Assembly (NCBI GenBank): GCA_904419525.1
Contig: CAJFRT010000010.1
Location: forward strand, 1-64,000
Direction of reading: 5' to 3'
DNA from: Candidatus Gallimonas merdae
GTDB taxonomy: Bacteria > Bacillota > Clostridia > Christensenellales > Borkfalkiaceae
DNA length: 64,000 bases
Part shown: one piece after another, positions 1-7,697 of the stretch
Layout of the letters: the number at the start of each line of letters is the position of its first letter
Numbering within the stretch: the first letter of the stretch is position 1
The notes under the pieces: generated by a model
Told to the model about the DNA's origin: nothing
Database searches by the model: none
What the model saw: only the letters and a program-made list of their open reading frames with translations
Position numbers and translations under genes: made by a program

Positions 1-1
1 C

Positions 2-473
<472 letters not shown>

Positions 474-475
<2 letters not shown>

Positions 476-507
476 AAAAGAACTCGGCGGTTGCCGAGTT
501 CTTTTTT
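474..507. terminator. Bidirectional rho-independent terminator
   Basis: Perfect stem AAAAAAGAACTCGGC / GCCGAGTTCTTTTTT with a GGTT loop. It has an A-run on one side and a T-run on the other, so it can stop the kinase gene on + and the mutarotase remnant on -. Confidence 0.9.
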
Positions 508-820
508 ATTCGTAATAGGTGATTTTCCGCATGAATATCTTTTTCCCTTTGGGCGGAACGCAGACAACGCCCGCTTTTCGGAAAAACTCTTTTCTCTCCC
601 CCACGGTGTCGGGCAGATTGAGCCAAGGTTCTAAACATATCATGTTCGCCTGTTGCAGTTTCCATAGCAAGAAATTTTCAAATCCTTCAAAATCCGTCCG
701 CGCGACCGCCCTGCCGTTTCCATACAGCGTTGCTTTGCGCGATTGAAGGTTGCCGAAAATCAGCGTACTATCGCCCGTAAAATACTCCGCTTTTAACGGA
801 AGAACTATATATTGTGTTTT
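506..820 (-). pseudogene. C-terminal fragment of an aldose 1-epimerase (galactose mutarotase/LacX-like)
   Basis: Reading the minus strand from an in-frame stop at 821-823 gives 104 residues that match the end of LacX-type aldose epimerases. The visible signatures are TGDSTLIFGNLQSRKATLYG, GFEFFLLW and CLEPWLNLPD, the last being the usual C-IEPW-G--D motif. No start codon or N-terminal two thirds is present in the expected frame; family members are near 290 residues. The upstream sequence changes to IS110-like material, so the gene was probably cut by insertion or deletion. The ORF lacks an ATG, so start-based gene finding would miss it. Confidence 0.7.
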
Positions 821-904
821 TTACTCAAATTTTTAATAAAATACCACAATTTAAGTGTTCGCTTGGGGTTGCCACCGCCCCCCTAAAATAATCGCTGTAC
901 ATCG

Positions 905-950
905 TTTTTCACGGTTCTTTTATCTTGCAGTCTTTTCATCTGCAACCATG
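905..950. repeat. 46-bp imperfect direct repeat, copy 1
   Basis: Near-identical to 1940-1985; both contain TCTTGCAG, then TTTTCATCTGCAA, then CATG. Copy 1 lacks the left arm of the hairpin that precedes copy 2. The two copies bracket the IS110-like remnant. Confidence 0.7.
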
Positions 951-992
951 CTCGCGGCATGGAGTTTTGATCTAAAAACTTTAACGGATCTA

Positions 993-1534
993 CTATTTAT
1001 TAAACCGTTTTTTTCTGTGCCATGAAAGATAGCATTTGGAAAAAGCGGAGAAAGATTTCTTTGAAACGCACTCGCAATGCGGGAATTTGAGCACAAAATC
1101 GATCCATTTTTCGTGTCCGTCCACTTTTTTCGCGGGAGTATTGAACAGAGTATTGACACCGGGGAAAGTCAGGTCGAGAATGGAGATGAGATTGTTTTTG
1201 AGCATGACTTTGAGTTTGATGTACTGATTATATTGTCTGTTAAAGGCTTTGAGTAACGTTCTCGTGTCGGATTGAGCGGAAAAGAACGGAAGTTCATTCC
1301 AACGATTAGAGCAAAGGCGGCAAGTTTTATGGAATCTTTTTTATCCGTCTTGCCTTTGCGGACAGTTAAAGATTTGTTGCTATAATCTTTTACGAGAATA
1401 GGATTTACAACGGAAACAAACAATCCGGACTTTTGGAGGAATAGGGCAACGAGAAGATAGTAGCTGCCTGTGCACTCCATAACGATTTTGGTATCACCGT
1501 CCAAACTTTTAATCAGGTGACCGACAAGACCCAT
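993..1534 (-). pseudogene. IS110-family transposase remnant, frameshifted
   Basis: Two overlapping minus-strand frames together read as an IS110 transposase. The upstream frame (1534 down to about 1290) has DTKIVMECTGSYY, VSVVNPILVKDYSNKS and the KTDKKDS motif of the DEDD nuclease domain. The second frame (from 1205) carries LKNNLISILDLTFPGVNTLF and HCECVSKKSF, the usual continuation. A frameshift separates them. The first catalytic Asp region is absent: an in-frame TAA lies just before the ATG at 1534. The C-terminal Tnp_20 domain with the catalytic Ser is also missing. The element is therefore dead. Confidence 0.8.
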
Positions 1535-1592
1535 TACTTATTCAATCTGATTGGTTACACGGACGCTAAGCCCAACCTGCGGAAACCGAACG

Positions 1593-1682
1593 CTATAATG
1601 GAAAGCCGGCTGACAGTCTTTTATTACGTGCGTGCAAGCACAAGGAGACATCCGTCAGACCTCAAATACCTTTCCATTATAG
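1593..1682 (-). ncRNA. Structured non-coding flank of the IS110 remnant, possible bridge RNA
   Basis: A 13-bp perfect inverted repeat (CTATAATGGAAAG at 1593-1605, CTTTCCATTATAG at 1670-1682) encloses 64 nt. Inside is a CTGAC/GTCAG stem and then a GTGC-GTGCAA-GCAC hairpin. It lies upstream of the transposase start in the transposase orientation. That is where IS110-group elements encode the bridge RNA that pairs with target and donor DNA. The structure is seen; the assignment is inference, and the transposase itself is broken. Confidence 0.4.
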
Positions 1683-1921
1683 CTTAGGTAACGGAACTTG
1701 GAAAGTGCCAATCCAAATACCGCACTTTCTCGGTCAAATATATTGTATCAGGAGAACCAACGTCTCCACATTAGTCACTTGTCGCTATATATCCAAATTG
1801 TTGCATAGATGTCGATAGTTCAAATCCTGTTTTCTTAATAATTCACAAAAAAACAGCCCTAAAATATTATCTTAGCTTCACTTTTCATAAATGCTCGTTT
1901 TCGGCACTTAAATAGCAAAAA

Positions 1922-1956
1922 ACCATGAAAAACAATACGTTTTTCATGGTTTTTTT
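1922..1956 (+). terminator. Rho-independent terminator inside the gene-poor region
   Basis: Perfect 12-bp stem ACCATGAAAAAC / GTTTTTCATGGT with loop AATAC, followed by six T. No complete gene precedes it on this strand, so it is probably left over from a lost gene. The rest of 1683-2078 is A+T-rich and shows no gene. Confidence 0.75.
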
Positions 1957-1985
1957 GTCTTGCAGCCTTTTCATCTGCAATCATG
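1940..1985. repeat. 46-bp imperfect direct repeat, copy 2
   Basis: Second copy of the 905-950 sequence. It starts inside the 3' arm of the terminator hairpin at 1922-1956. Together the copies bracket about 1 kb containing the broken transposase, as expected from a duplication or recombination scar. Confidence 0.7.
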
Positions 1986-2078
1986 ATCTATATAGTTGGA
2001 GCTGAACTGCCGATTTCGATGAAGTTACCTTTCCCAAGACGATTTGCCTTGCCTGATCACAAGAGAAACTTTACTACA

Positions 2079-2918
2079 CTAAAAAACGATCGTAACAACG
2101 TTGTTAATGAGTTTTACGGGAAGCACGTCATTTGTATAGCGCTTTAACCCGCAACGTGCAAGCAATTCTTGCCAACTTTTGATTTTGTTATAGCGCATGA
2201 TCACTTCTGCGCAGCAAATTTGCTTGCTCCGCTTTTGATTGAACTCAACTTCCGTAAAAGGCTTGATCCTCTCATATTCTTTGGCAAAATCGTGCAGAGA
2301 ACTTTGCTTATACGTCCTGCCCCGCGCTCTTTCCTTCTGCATTAGTGCAGGGCAATGCAGTTCGATCCAAGCATTGCGGCGCATCTTATAACGATACCTG
2401 TATATGTCGACGAACGGCAGATACTTTTCTGTTTGATAATCTTCCTTCCTCGGCAAATATCCGTGCATATCGAAAAAGGTTTCCAACCCGTCGCCGATAT
2501 TCTTTTCATTCCATTTTGTCAGCGGATACTCCGACAAAATATCGCGGAGCTTTTGGGTAGTTTCATCGTCCTCCACCGCGACCTCGATCGCTATACGCAG
2601 AGCCTGCCGAATCGTGACCGTCGGCTCATAGTATGTAGGAAAACTCCGCTCCATCCACTCGTGCGCGGTCATCTTGACAAGATACGGAAAGAGCGCGTGC
2701 GCGGGCATTCCGTTTTTCACCTTAAAGTCGGTAACTGTGGGCAATCTTCCGTGATCGCTCATAAATTGCTCCACGCAGTCGCGGACGGTTTCCTCGCTCC
2801 ACTTCACGAAGGGCATCAAGTCTGCTATTTCCGTGAGCTTTGCGATAAGCGCCTCATTTTGCCCTTTCTGTGCCCGAATTTTCAAAATCACCTTGAAAAT
2901 TGCCTGTTTTCGCGTCAT
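2079..2918 (-). CDS. Uncharacterised protein made of two 96-residue repeats
   Basis: A 279-residue protein with no recognised enzyme motif. Two modules repeat at exact 96-residue spacing: KW(S/N)E at 39 and 135, HG-LP at 56 and 152, W-E at 88 and 184, and P at 94 and 190. The preceding helices (RKQA near 3, RQAL near 104) also correspond, so the gene arose by internal duplication. The modules recall the small DNA-binding repeats found next to homing endonucleases, but no nuclease domain is visible. The start has an AAAAGGGG ribosome site that overlaps the end of the truncated sigG frame (stop at 2931), which suggests coupled translation. No function is claimed. Confidence 0.6.
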   Translation of the reverse strand: MTRKQAIFKVILKIRAQKGQNEALIAKLTEIADLMPFVKWSEETVRDCVEQFMSDHGRLPTVTDFKVKNGMPAHALFPYLVKMTAHEWMERSFPTYYEPTVTIRQALRIAIEVAVEDDETTQKLRDILSEYPLTKWNEKNIGDGLETFFDMHGYLPRKEDYQTEKYLPFVDIYRYRYKMRRNAWIELHCPALMQKERARGRTYKQSSLHDFAKEYERIKPFTEVEFNQKRSKQICCAEVIMRYNKIKSWQELLARCGLKRYTNDVLPVKLINNVVTIVF

Positions 2919-2930
2919 AAATACCCCTTT

Positions 2931-3242
2931 TCAGGTATTTCGACGTCCTAATGTCTTCGGCACCGCATAGGTGGAAAATTTGACGTTGAAGGACAGATCG
3001 AATCCGTCGATCGCCTTGATAAGTCCCACGCAGCCCGCCTGAAACACGTCGTCGGCATTGGCATTTTTTGCCCAGAACCGCTTGACGAGCGAGAGCACAA
3101 GGCGCATGTTTCCGACAATAAACCTGTCCCGTGCCTCTTTATCGCCGGATTTCAGGCGGCGCATCAACTCTTCGTTCTCTTTGTGGGAGAGCTTCGGGAG
3201 CCCGGCCGTGTCCACTCCGCAGATATAGACCTTTTGCAGCAT
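2931..3242 (-). pseudogene. sigG: Sporulation sigma factor SigG, truncated after region 2
   Basis: SigG directs late forespore transcription. The start (ATG at 3242, perfect AAGGAGGTGAG ribosome site) leads to a SigG-like N-terminus, VYICGVDTAGLPKLS. Region 2 follows: NMRLVLSLVKRFW, DDVFQAGCVGLIKAIDGFD and VKFSTYAVP. Homology ends there. The conserved continuation, normally P-M-I-I-G-E-I-R-R-Y-L-R-D, is replaced by PKTLGRRNT and a stop. Regions 3 and 4 (about 150 residues) are not found anywhere in the window. It belongs to the classic spoIIGA-sigE-sigG cluster, but an XRE gene now sits between. It could be a dead gene, or a gene interrupted by an element whose other end lies outside the window. 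Confidence 0.75.
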
Positions 3243-3552
3243 ACTCACCTCCTTGCGCGGCAGAAAGCCATCTGCCGCGTATGTATTCAGATGAAGTATG
3301 CGCCGATTTCCTGAAACCATGCGCCCGTCCGCCGCATGCAGTTTGCGCACTTCCTATCTTTCCCCGCCCCGCGGGTTTTATACGCATCGCATCGATATTT
3401 CGCCGCGAAAGCGCGCTTTCTTCACATTTGTTCTGTATCATTTTTTGCACAAAATACGTAAATACAACACGATTATGTCTTAAACGCGTTATTTTGTCGA
3501 TCTTTTTACGATGTATCTCATACGCAAATAAGATATATAATAAATCCGGAAC

Positions 3553-3873
3553 ATGAATGTGATAGAGCGCATCAGACAACTGAAAAACGACAGAGGCTGG
3601 ACGGATTACCGGCTTGCGTCCGAGGCGATGATCCCGCAGTCGACGCTGGCCTCGATCTATGAGCGCAACACCCCTCCGAAGCTCGATATTCTTGAAAGCC
3701 TGTGCCATGCATTCGGGATCACGCTCGCCCAGTTCTTTCAGGAGGACGAACAGACGGAGATCGTCAGCGAGGACGAGAGACGCATCCTGGAATGTTACCG
3801 CACGCTGCCCGAAAAGAAGAAACGGGCGCTTCTCGACCTTCTGTGCGGGAGCGATTCGCGCCCCCTGCGTTGA
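3553..3873 (+). CDS. XRE-family helix-turn-helix regulator
   Basis: A 106-residue DNA-binding protein. Residues about 4-62 form the Cro/C1-type HTH (IERIRQLKNDRGWTDYRLAS, then IPQSTLASIYE, then PPKLDILESLCHAFGITLAQFF). A short charged tail ends in EKKKRALLDLL. The size and domain are typical of small clostridial regulators. It reads divergently from the sigG fragment and converges on sigE across a terminator. Target genes are unknown. Confidence 0.85.
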   Translation: MNVIERIRQLKNDRGWTDYRLASEAMIPQSTLASIYERNTPPKLDILESLCHAFGITLAQFFQEDEQTEIVSEDERRILECYRTLPEKKKRALLDLLCGSDSRPLR

Positions 3874-3969
3874 CACTGCGCCTTTGCGGACACGAAACGC
3901 CGGAACAACAGCTGCTTCCGGCATACTTTTTCACGCCCGGATAATTCCATTCAGATTTCGGCCGGAGTC

Positions 3970-4001
3970 AAAACGGGACGCGTTCAGGCGCGTCCCGTTT
4001 T
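3970..4001. terminator. Bidirectional terminator between the XRE gene and sigE
   Basis: Stem AAAACGGGACGCG / CGCGTCCCGTTTT with a 6-nt loop. It serves the convergent XRE (+) and sigE (-) transcripts. Confidence 0.85.
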
Positions 4002-4066
4002 CCAAAGGAATTTCGTCCGAGCAGAATGCATCGCAGTCATGCCCGGAAACTCTTACCCGTGCTGCG

Positions 4067-4774
4067 TTATACCAGTTTGGAAATTTCCTTTTTCAGACGC
4101 TCGATGATCTTTTTTTCCAGGCGGGAGATATAACTCTGCGAAATGCCCAGCCGGTCGGCGACGTCTTTTTGCGTCATCTCCTCCTGCCCGCCCAAGCCGA
4201 AGCGCATATACATGATCCTGCGCTCCCGTTCCGGGAGTTTTTTTAACGCCTCTTTCAGAAGCTCTTTTTCCACATTGGCCTCTACGCCGCCGTAGACCGT
4301 CTCGCTGTCGGTGCCGAGAATATCCGAAAGAAGCAGTTCGTTGCCCTCGAAATCGGTGTTGAGCGGCTCGTCAAACGAGACCTCGCTCTTGAGTTTGACC
4401 GTCCTGCGCAGATACATCAGAATTTCATTCTCGATACAGCGGGAGGCATACGTGGCAAGTTTGATGTTTTTATCCGTGCGGAATGAATTGATCGCCTTGA
4501 TGAGACCGATCGTGCCGATCGAGATCAGGTCGTCCGCATCCACGCCCGTGTTTTCAAACTTGCGGGAAATGTAGACGACAAGGCGCAGATTATGTTCGAT
4601 GAGCTTCGCCTTGACGGTCTCCGTCTCCTCCCCCGCTTCCAGCTTGGAAAGAAGTTCCGCCTCTTGCTCCGGAGGGAGCGGGAGCGGGAGCGCCTCGCTT
4701 CCGCACAGATAATGGACAACGTTGTCCGACCCGATGCTCTGCAGCCATTGCTTTAATACCGAGAATATGTTCAT
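4067..4774 (-). CDS. sigE: Sporulation sigma factor SigE (mother-cell specific)
   Basis: Sigma-70 family factor that runs early mother-cell transcription. It is 235 residues, full length for SigE. The N-terminus ([20 protein letters not shown]) is the pro-sequence cleaved by SpoIIGA. Region 2 reads [20 protein letters not shown], then [17 protein letters not shown] and [20 protein letters not shown]. Region 4 ends with [13 protein letters not shown], then [20 protein letters not shown]. The GGAGGG ribosome site lies inside the 3' part of spoIIGA, so translation is probably coupled. The frame looks intact, unlike the sigG remnant next door. Confidence 0.95.
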   Translation of the reverse strand: MNIFSVLKQWLQSIGSDNVVHYLCGSEALPLPLPPEQEAELLSKLEAGEETETVKAKLIEHNLRLVVYISRKFENTGVDADDLISIGTIGLIKAINSFRTDKNIKLATYASRCIENEILMYLRRTVKLKSEVSFDEPLNTDFEGNELLLSDILGTDSETVYGGVEANVEKELLKEALKKLPERERRIMYMRFGLGGQEEMTQKDVADRLGISQSYISRLEKKIIERLKKEISKLV

Positions 4775-5561
4775 GATAGCCCTCCGTCAATGCGGTATGT
4801 AATATGATCGGATATTTTCCCCCGACGTCTCCCACCGTAAGGAAAATCCCCCTGTGCACAGCAGCGCCGATCTTCAGAGAATCGCAGCGGAATACGGGCG
4901 AGGAACTTCTGCCGTTTACCGTGCCGATCTCCAGACGGCCCTCCTCCTTCGGATGCGCGCCGAACAGGGCAAAGATGCCTGCCGCGGAGACGACGCAGAC
5001 GGGTTCCCCGCGGAACGTGAGGCAGTTCCCGCTGTCCGCAAAGCCCTCCCACGTCACGCTGCGCTCCCCCTCCGTCAGCACGCAAGGCAGGACATTGCGC
5101 CGTACGGCGCGGTATTTCCAGAGAGCGCGCGCCCCCGCAAGGACGCAGACAGCAAACGCACCGCTTCCCCCGACGATGAGCGCCACGGGCGCACGTTCGA
5201 GATAAAACCCTGTCCCGTCGGCGGTTTCAATGCCAAAGAAGGAATAAACGGCCGTCAGGAGCCCGCCAAGTGCGAACGTGAGCGCGAAGAACGAGGCAAC
5301 CGCAACGAGGTATCCCCTTGCACGTTTCCCGCTTGCGGCGATCAGGACGATCGCCGCGCCGGACAAAAACTTTACGGCATACGCCGCCCAGCCCGGAAGC
5401 GGGATCAGCGGAAAGACGACCGCAAACGCGCCGCCCAGCGCCGCCGCAGCAAGCAGCCGCAGAGGGCGCGCCCTCATGCGGGCGCATTTGACGGCGAGAT
5501 ACAGAAGCAGTCCGTCCAGAACGGCGTTTTCGAGAAATGCGTACTCCCAATAGACGACCAT
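4590..5561 (-). CDS. spoIIGA: Sigma-E processing peptidase SpoIIGA, frame runs into sigE
   Basis: Membrane-embedded aspartic protease that removes the SigE pro-peptide at the septum. The start at 5561 (GGGAGGGGG ribosome site) gives the typical N-terminus [20 protein letters not shown] and about five hydrophobic segments in residues 1-150. The catalytic motif is FADSGN (Asp near residue 176), followed by [12 protein letters not shown]. Family proteins end near 300 residues, which here would be about [14 protein letters not shown] at position 4800. The frame instead stays open 185 nt inside sigE, giving a Gly/Arg-rich tail. Either the natural stop was lost by a small indel or the tail is real. 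Confidence 0.85.
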   Translation of the reverse strand: MVVYWEYAFLENAVLDGLLLYLAVKCARMRARPLRLLAAAALGGAFAVVFPLIPLPGWAAYAVKFLSGAAIVLIAASGKRARGYLVAVASFFALTFALGGLLTAVYSFFGIETADGTGFYLERAPVALIVGGSGAFAVCVLAGARALWKYRAVRRNVLPCVLTEGERSVTWEGFADSGNCLTFRGEPVCVVSAAGIFALFGAHPKEEGRLEIGTVNGRSSSPVFRCDSLKIGAAVHRGIFLTVGDVGGKYPIILHTALTEGYHEHILGIKAMAAEHRVGQRCPLSVRKRGAPAPAPSGARGGTSFQAGSGGGDGDRQGEAHRT

Positions 5562-5586
5562 GTCCCCCTCCCGCTCCGCATCTGCC

Positions 5587-5641
5587 ATTATAAACCCGCG
5601 GGCGGCGCGGAGCGTAAAAAAAGCCGTCGTACCGCGTCGAA
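5587..5641 (-). promoter_or_regulatory. Possible Spo0A-type promoter of spoIIGA-sigE
   Basis: A TATAAT -10 (5587-5592, minus) lies 25 nt upstream of the spoIIGA ATG without a good -35 at 17 bp. A near-consensus 0A box (TTCGACG for TTCGACA, 5635-5641) lies about 55 bp upstream of the likely start. This resembles the spoIIG arrangement in Bacillus, but one 6/7 match is weak evidence. Confidence 0.25.
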
Positions 5642-5668
5642 ATCGGTCGGTAATTTTCCGGACGCCTC

Positions 5669-5697
5669 TTGTCATCGCGCACAGGATATGATATACT
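5669..5697 (+). promoter_or_regulatory. Sigma-A promoter of the first CBS gene
   Basis: TTGTCA (5669-5674), 17-bp spacer, TATACT (5692-5697). The predicted leader is about 10 nt and carries a GCGGAGGTC ribosome site. Confidence 0.75.
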
Positions 5698-5713
5698 GGA
5701 AGCGGAGGTCAGA

Positions 5714-6454
5714 ATGGATATTTCCAATGCAGCGCGGTTTCTGCAAAGCTACAACCGCATCGAAGCTCAGCTCAAACTTCTGCATAACGCCAGATCGGCC
5801 ATGAACTTTACCGATCTCGTGAAAAAATGCAGCGACGAGGACATCACCGTGCGCCGCTACGCCGCGGAACTCATCGATTACGGAAAACTGCGCAATGCGA
5901 TCGTACATCGGGCCGCAGGCGCGGCAGACGAAACCGTGATCGCCGTCCCCTGCGACGACGTGGTGCAGACGATCGAGTTCATTGAGGCGCTCATCTGCCG
6001 TCCGCCCCGCCTGATCGACGCGATCAAAGTCAAAAAAATTGCCTCCGTCTTTGCGGATAAGCCCATTCTCACCGCCGTGGAGGCCTTCCGCGAATACAGG
6101 CAAAAGACACTTATCGTATACGATCACGGCGTCATGGTCGGCGTCATCAACAGCTACGGACTGTATGCGGAGATCGAAGCCCGCGTCAGATCGGGCGCCG
6201 ATCTGACATCCTTTTTTACCGATACACTCTGCCGCGAGATCGTCCATGAGAGCGAAATGGAAAAGTACCGCATCATGAGCCAGGACGCGACCGTGTTCGA
6301 GATCTTTGTCGCCTTTGAGGAAAAGAAGGATCTTCTGGCCGTCATCGTCACGGAGAACGGCGTGTTCGGCGAAAAGGCGCTCTCCATCGTCACGCCGTCC
6401 GACTTCCCCCGCATCAACCGCTTTCTGGAAACCTACAACGCAAAGCCCTTCTGA
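5714..6454 (+). CDS. HEPN-like N-terminal domain fused to a CBS pair
   Basis: A 246-residue protein starting at 5714 behind a GGAGG site. Residues 1-95 are helical and contain KLRNAIVHR, an R-x4-H motif (Arg60, His65) placed like the Rx4-6H active motif of HEPN RNases. Residues about 105-245 look like two CBS modules, VFADKPILTAVEAFREYRQK and SQDATVFEIFVAFEEKKDLL, which usually bind adenine nucleotides. A paralogue with the same order lies at 11795-12499. The likely role is a nucleotide-sensing regulator, possibly an RNase. The HEPN reading rests on one motif and helix content. The downstream neighbour is a strongly promoted non-coding unit. Confidence 0.6.
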   Translation: MDISNAARFLQSYNRIEAQLKLLHNARSAMNFTDLVKKCSDEDITVRRYAAELIDYGKLRNAIVHRAAGAADETVIAVPCDDVVQTIEFIEALICRPPRLIDAIKVKKIASVFADKPILTAVEAFREYRQKTLIVYDHGVMVGVINSYGLYAEIEARVRSGADLTSFFTDTLCREIVHESEMEKYRIMSQDATVFEIFVAFEEKKDLLAVIVTENGVFGEKALSIVTPSDFPRINRFLETYNAKPF

Positions 6455-6483
6455 CTTGTTTAGAAAATAAATTGCAAAAAATT

Positions 6484-6533
6484 AAAAATATTTTCAGAAA
6501 AACTATTGACAAATGAAATTTACGTGCTATAAT
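6484..6533 (+). promoter_or_regulatory. Very strong sigma-A promoter with full UP element
   Basis: 6484-6500 (AAAAATATTTTCAGAAA) fits the complete UP-element consensus AAAWWTWTTTTnnnAAA at its expected place. It is followed by TTGACA (6506-6511), a 16-bp spacer and TATAAT (6528-6533). UP elements of this quality are typical of rRNA and other abundant stable RNA promoters. Confidence 0.85.
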
Positions 6534-6540
6534 AGAGGCA

Positions 6541-7118
6541 CAACAAGGGAGTAACCCAAGGAAGTTTTCCGAGTAAGAGACCTGTAACAACGCCGAAGAA
6601 AACTTTTCTAAAAGCAAAATTTGCAACTTCTTTTTCAGAAAGCAACCTCTGCGGGGCGGACGAAAGACCGCTGCCGGAAGAAAAAGAAGAAACAAACAAG
6701 CCGAAGAAAGGTCAAAGCGGAAAAACTTACAGGAATCGGAAGCGGAAAGCGCAACCGGATTCCACCCGCAGACAAACCGTTTCGCGTACGGAAACAACCG
6801 GGAAAACGAATACCAAAGGGCTCCATTCGTTGCATGGGTTTATTGTCAGGGACAACCGAAGAACGGATGTTTCAGAGGAAACCGCAAATCCAAAGAGCGG
6901 AACACTCAAAAAACTCCCCCCATTCATCGGAAAATCCCGATCGATCCGCAAAAGGGAAAGAAATTTCCGATCGAAAGCCAGGAGTTCAGCCGGACAAGAC
7001 GAAAAGGAAAAGGCTGAAAAGTGTAAAAAGCGGCTCAAGATCAGAACTTTCCGGAATCAACGTACCGAGACGATAAATGCCATGAAAAAACAGGGGCGTA
7101 TCGCAAGATACGCCCCTT
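6541..7118 (+). ncRNA. Candidate abundant large non-coding RNA, about 575 nt
   Basis: No convincing gene lies in this stretch. All three + frames give only Lys/Arg-rich translations without ribosome sites or family motifs, and the sequence is purine-rich, unlike the coding genes around it. It starts just after the UP-element promoter and ends at a GCAA-capped hairpin. Local pairings include GGG-AGTAA-CCC near 6548, AAGTTTTC/GAAAACTT enclosing 6570-6596, GGAATC/GATTCC near 6732-6760, AACGAAT/ATTCGTT (6805-6811, 6825-6831) and CGGAAA/TTTCCG near 6928-6968. CCGAAGAA occurs at 6593, 6701 and 6856. Size and setting recall large structured RNAs such as OLE or ROOL, but I recognise no family. Confidence 0.5.
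7093..7118 (+). terminator. Terminal hairpin of the non-coding unit
   Basis: Perfect 10-bp stem GGGGCGTATC / GATACGCCCC with a GCAA tetraloop, followed by TTAT. The U-tract is weak, so some read-through into the acetyltransferase gene at 7158 is possible. Confidence 0.65.
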
Positions 7119-7157
7119 ATCCTGTACTGCCGGAACTTTATCAAAAAAGAAGGTTTT

Positions 7158-7697
7158 ATGAATATTGTTGAATACACGCCCGACTATGAAAACGACGTCA
7201 AGGATCTTCTGACACAGCTCCAGACGTTCCTGAGCAATATCGACCCGCAAGGCATCATCGTCGTCCGCGAAAATTATCGCGACGGCTATTTTGCCCATGC
7301 CATGACGGCGGTAAAAAAACATGCGGGTAAGGTTTTTCTAGCCACGGAAGGCAACAAGGCCGTCGGGGCCGCAATCTGTCTGATCCCGCCCTACGGCGAG
7401 GAGAGCAGGCTGACGACGACCTGCCCCAAATGCGGATTCATCAGCGACCTCGTCGTCGCGGAGGGTATGCGCGGAAAAGGCATCGGAAGCGCCCTGCTTG
7501 CCCGCGCCGAACGTTACTTTGCCGAACAGCACTGCGAACAGATGCAGCTGTGCGTCTCCACATACAACACAGGCGCCATCGCCTTTTACGAAAGGCAGGG
7601 CCTGCTGAAAGACTGCTTCTATCTGAGAAAGCCCGTCGGACAGTCACAGACGGATCTGAAACTCCCCGAAGTCTGCAAGTCCGGTCCCATGGCGTAG
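7158..7697 (+). CDS. GNAT-family N-acetyltransferase
   Basis: A 179-residue acyltransferase. The acetyl-CoA loop is visible as DLVVAEGMRGKGIGSALLAR (R-G-x-G-x-G), followed by the late strand CVSTYNTGAIAFYERQGLL. The start follows an AAGAAGG site. A CPKCG pair upstream of the loop is unusual but too short to call a zinc site. The substrate is unknown. The last 54 nt overlap the convergent metallo-hydrolase gene. Confidence 0.85.
   Translation: MNIVEYTPDYENDVKDLLTQLQTFLSNIDPQGIIVVRENYRDGYFAHAMTAVKKHAGKVFLATEGNKAVGAAICLIPPYGEESRLTTTCPKCGFISDLVVAEGMRGKGIGSALLARAERYFAEQHCEQMQLCVSTYNTGAIAFYERQGLLKDCFYLRKPVGQSQTDLKLPEVCKSGPMA

Noticed and set aside
2355-2951. 198-codon frame on +
   Set aside because: Antisense to the repeat-protein gene, which has a good ribosome site and internal repeats.
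6621-7076. 151-codon frame in the non-coding unit
   Set aside because: No ribosome site, Lys/Arg-rich throughout, no recognisable family; purine-rich RNA gives such frames in all phases.
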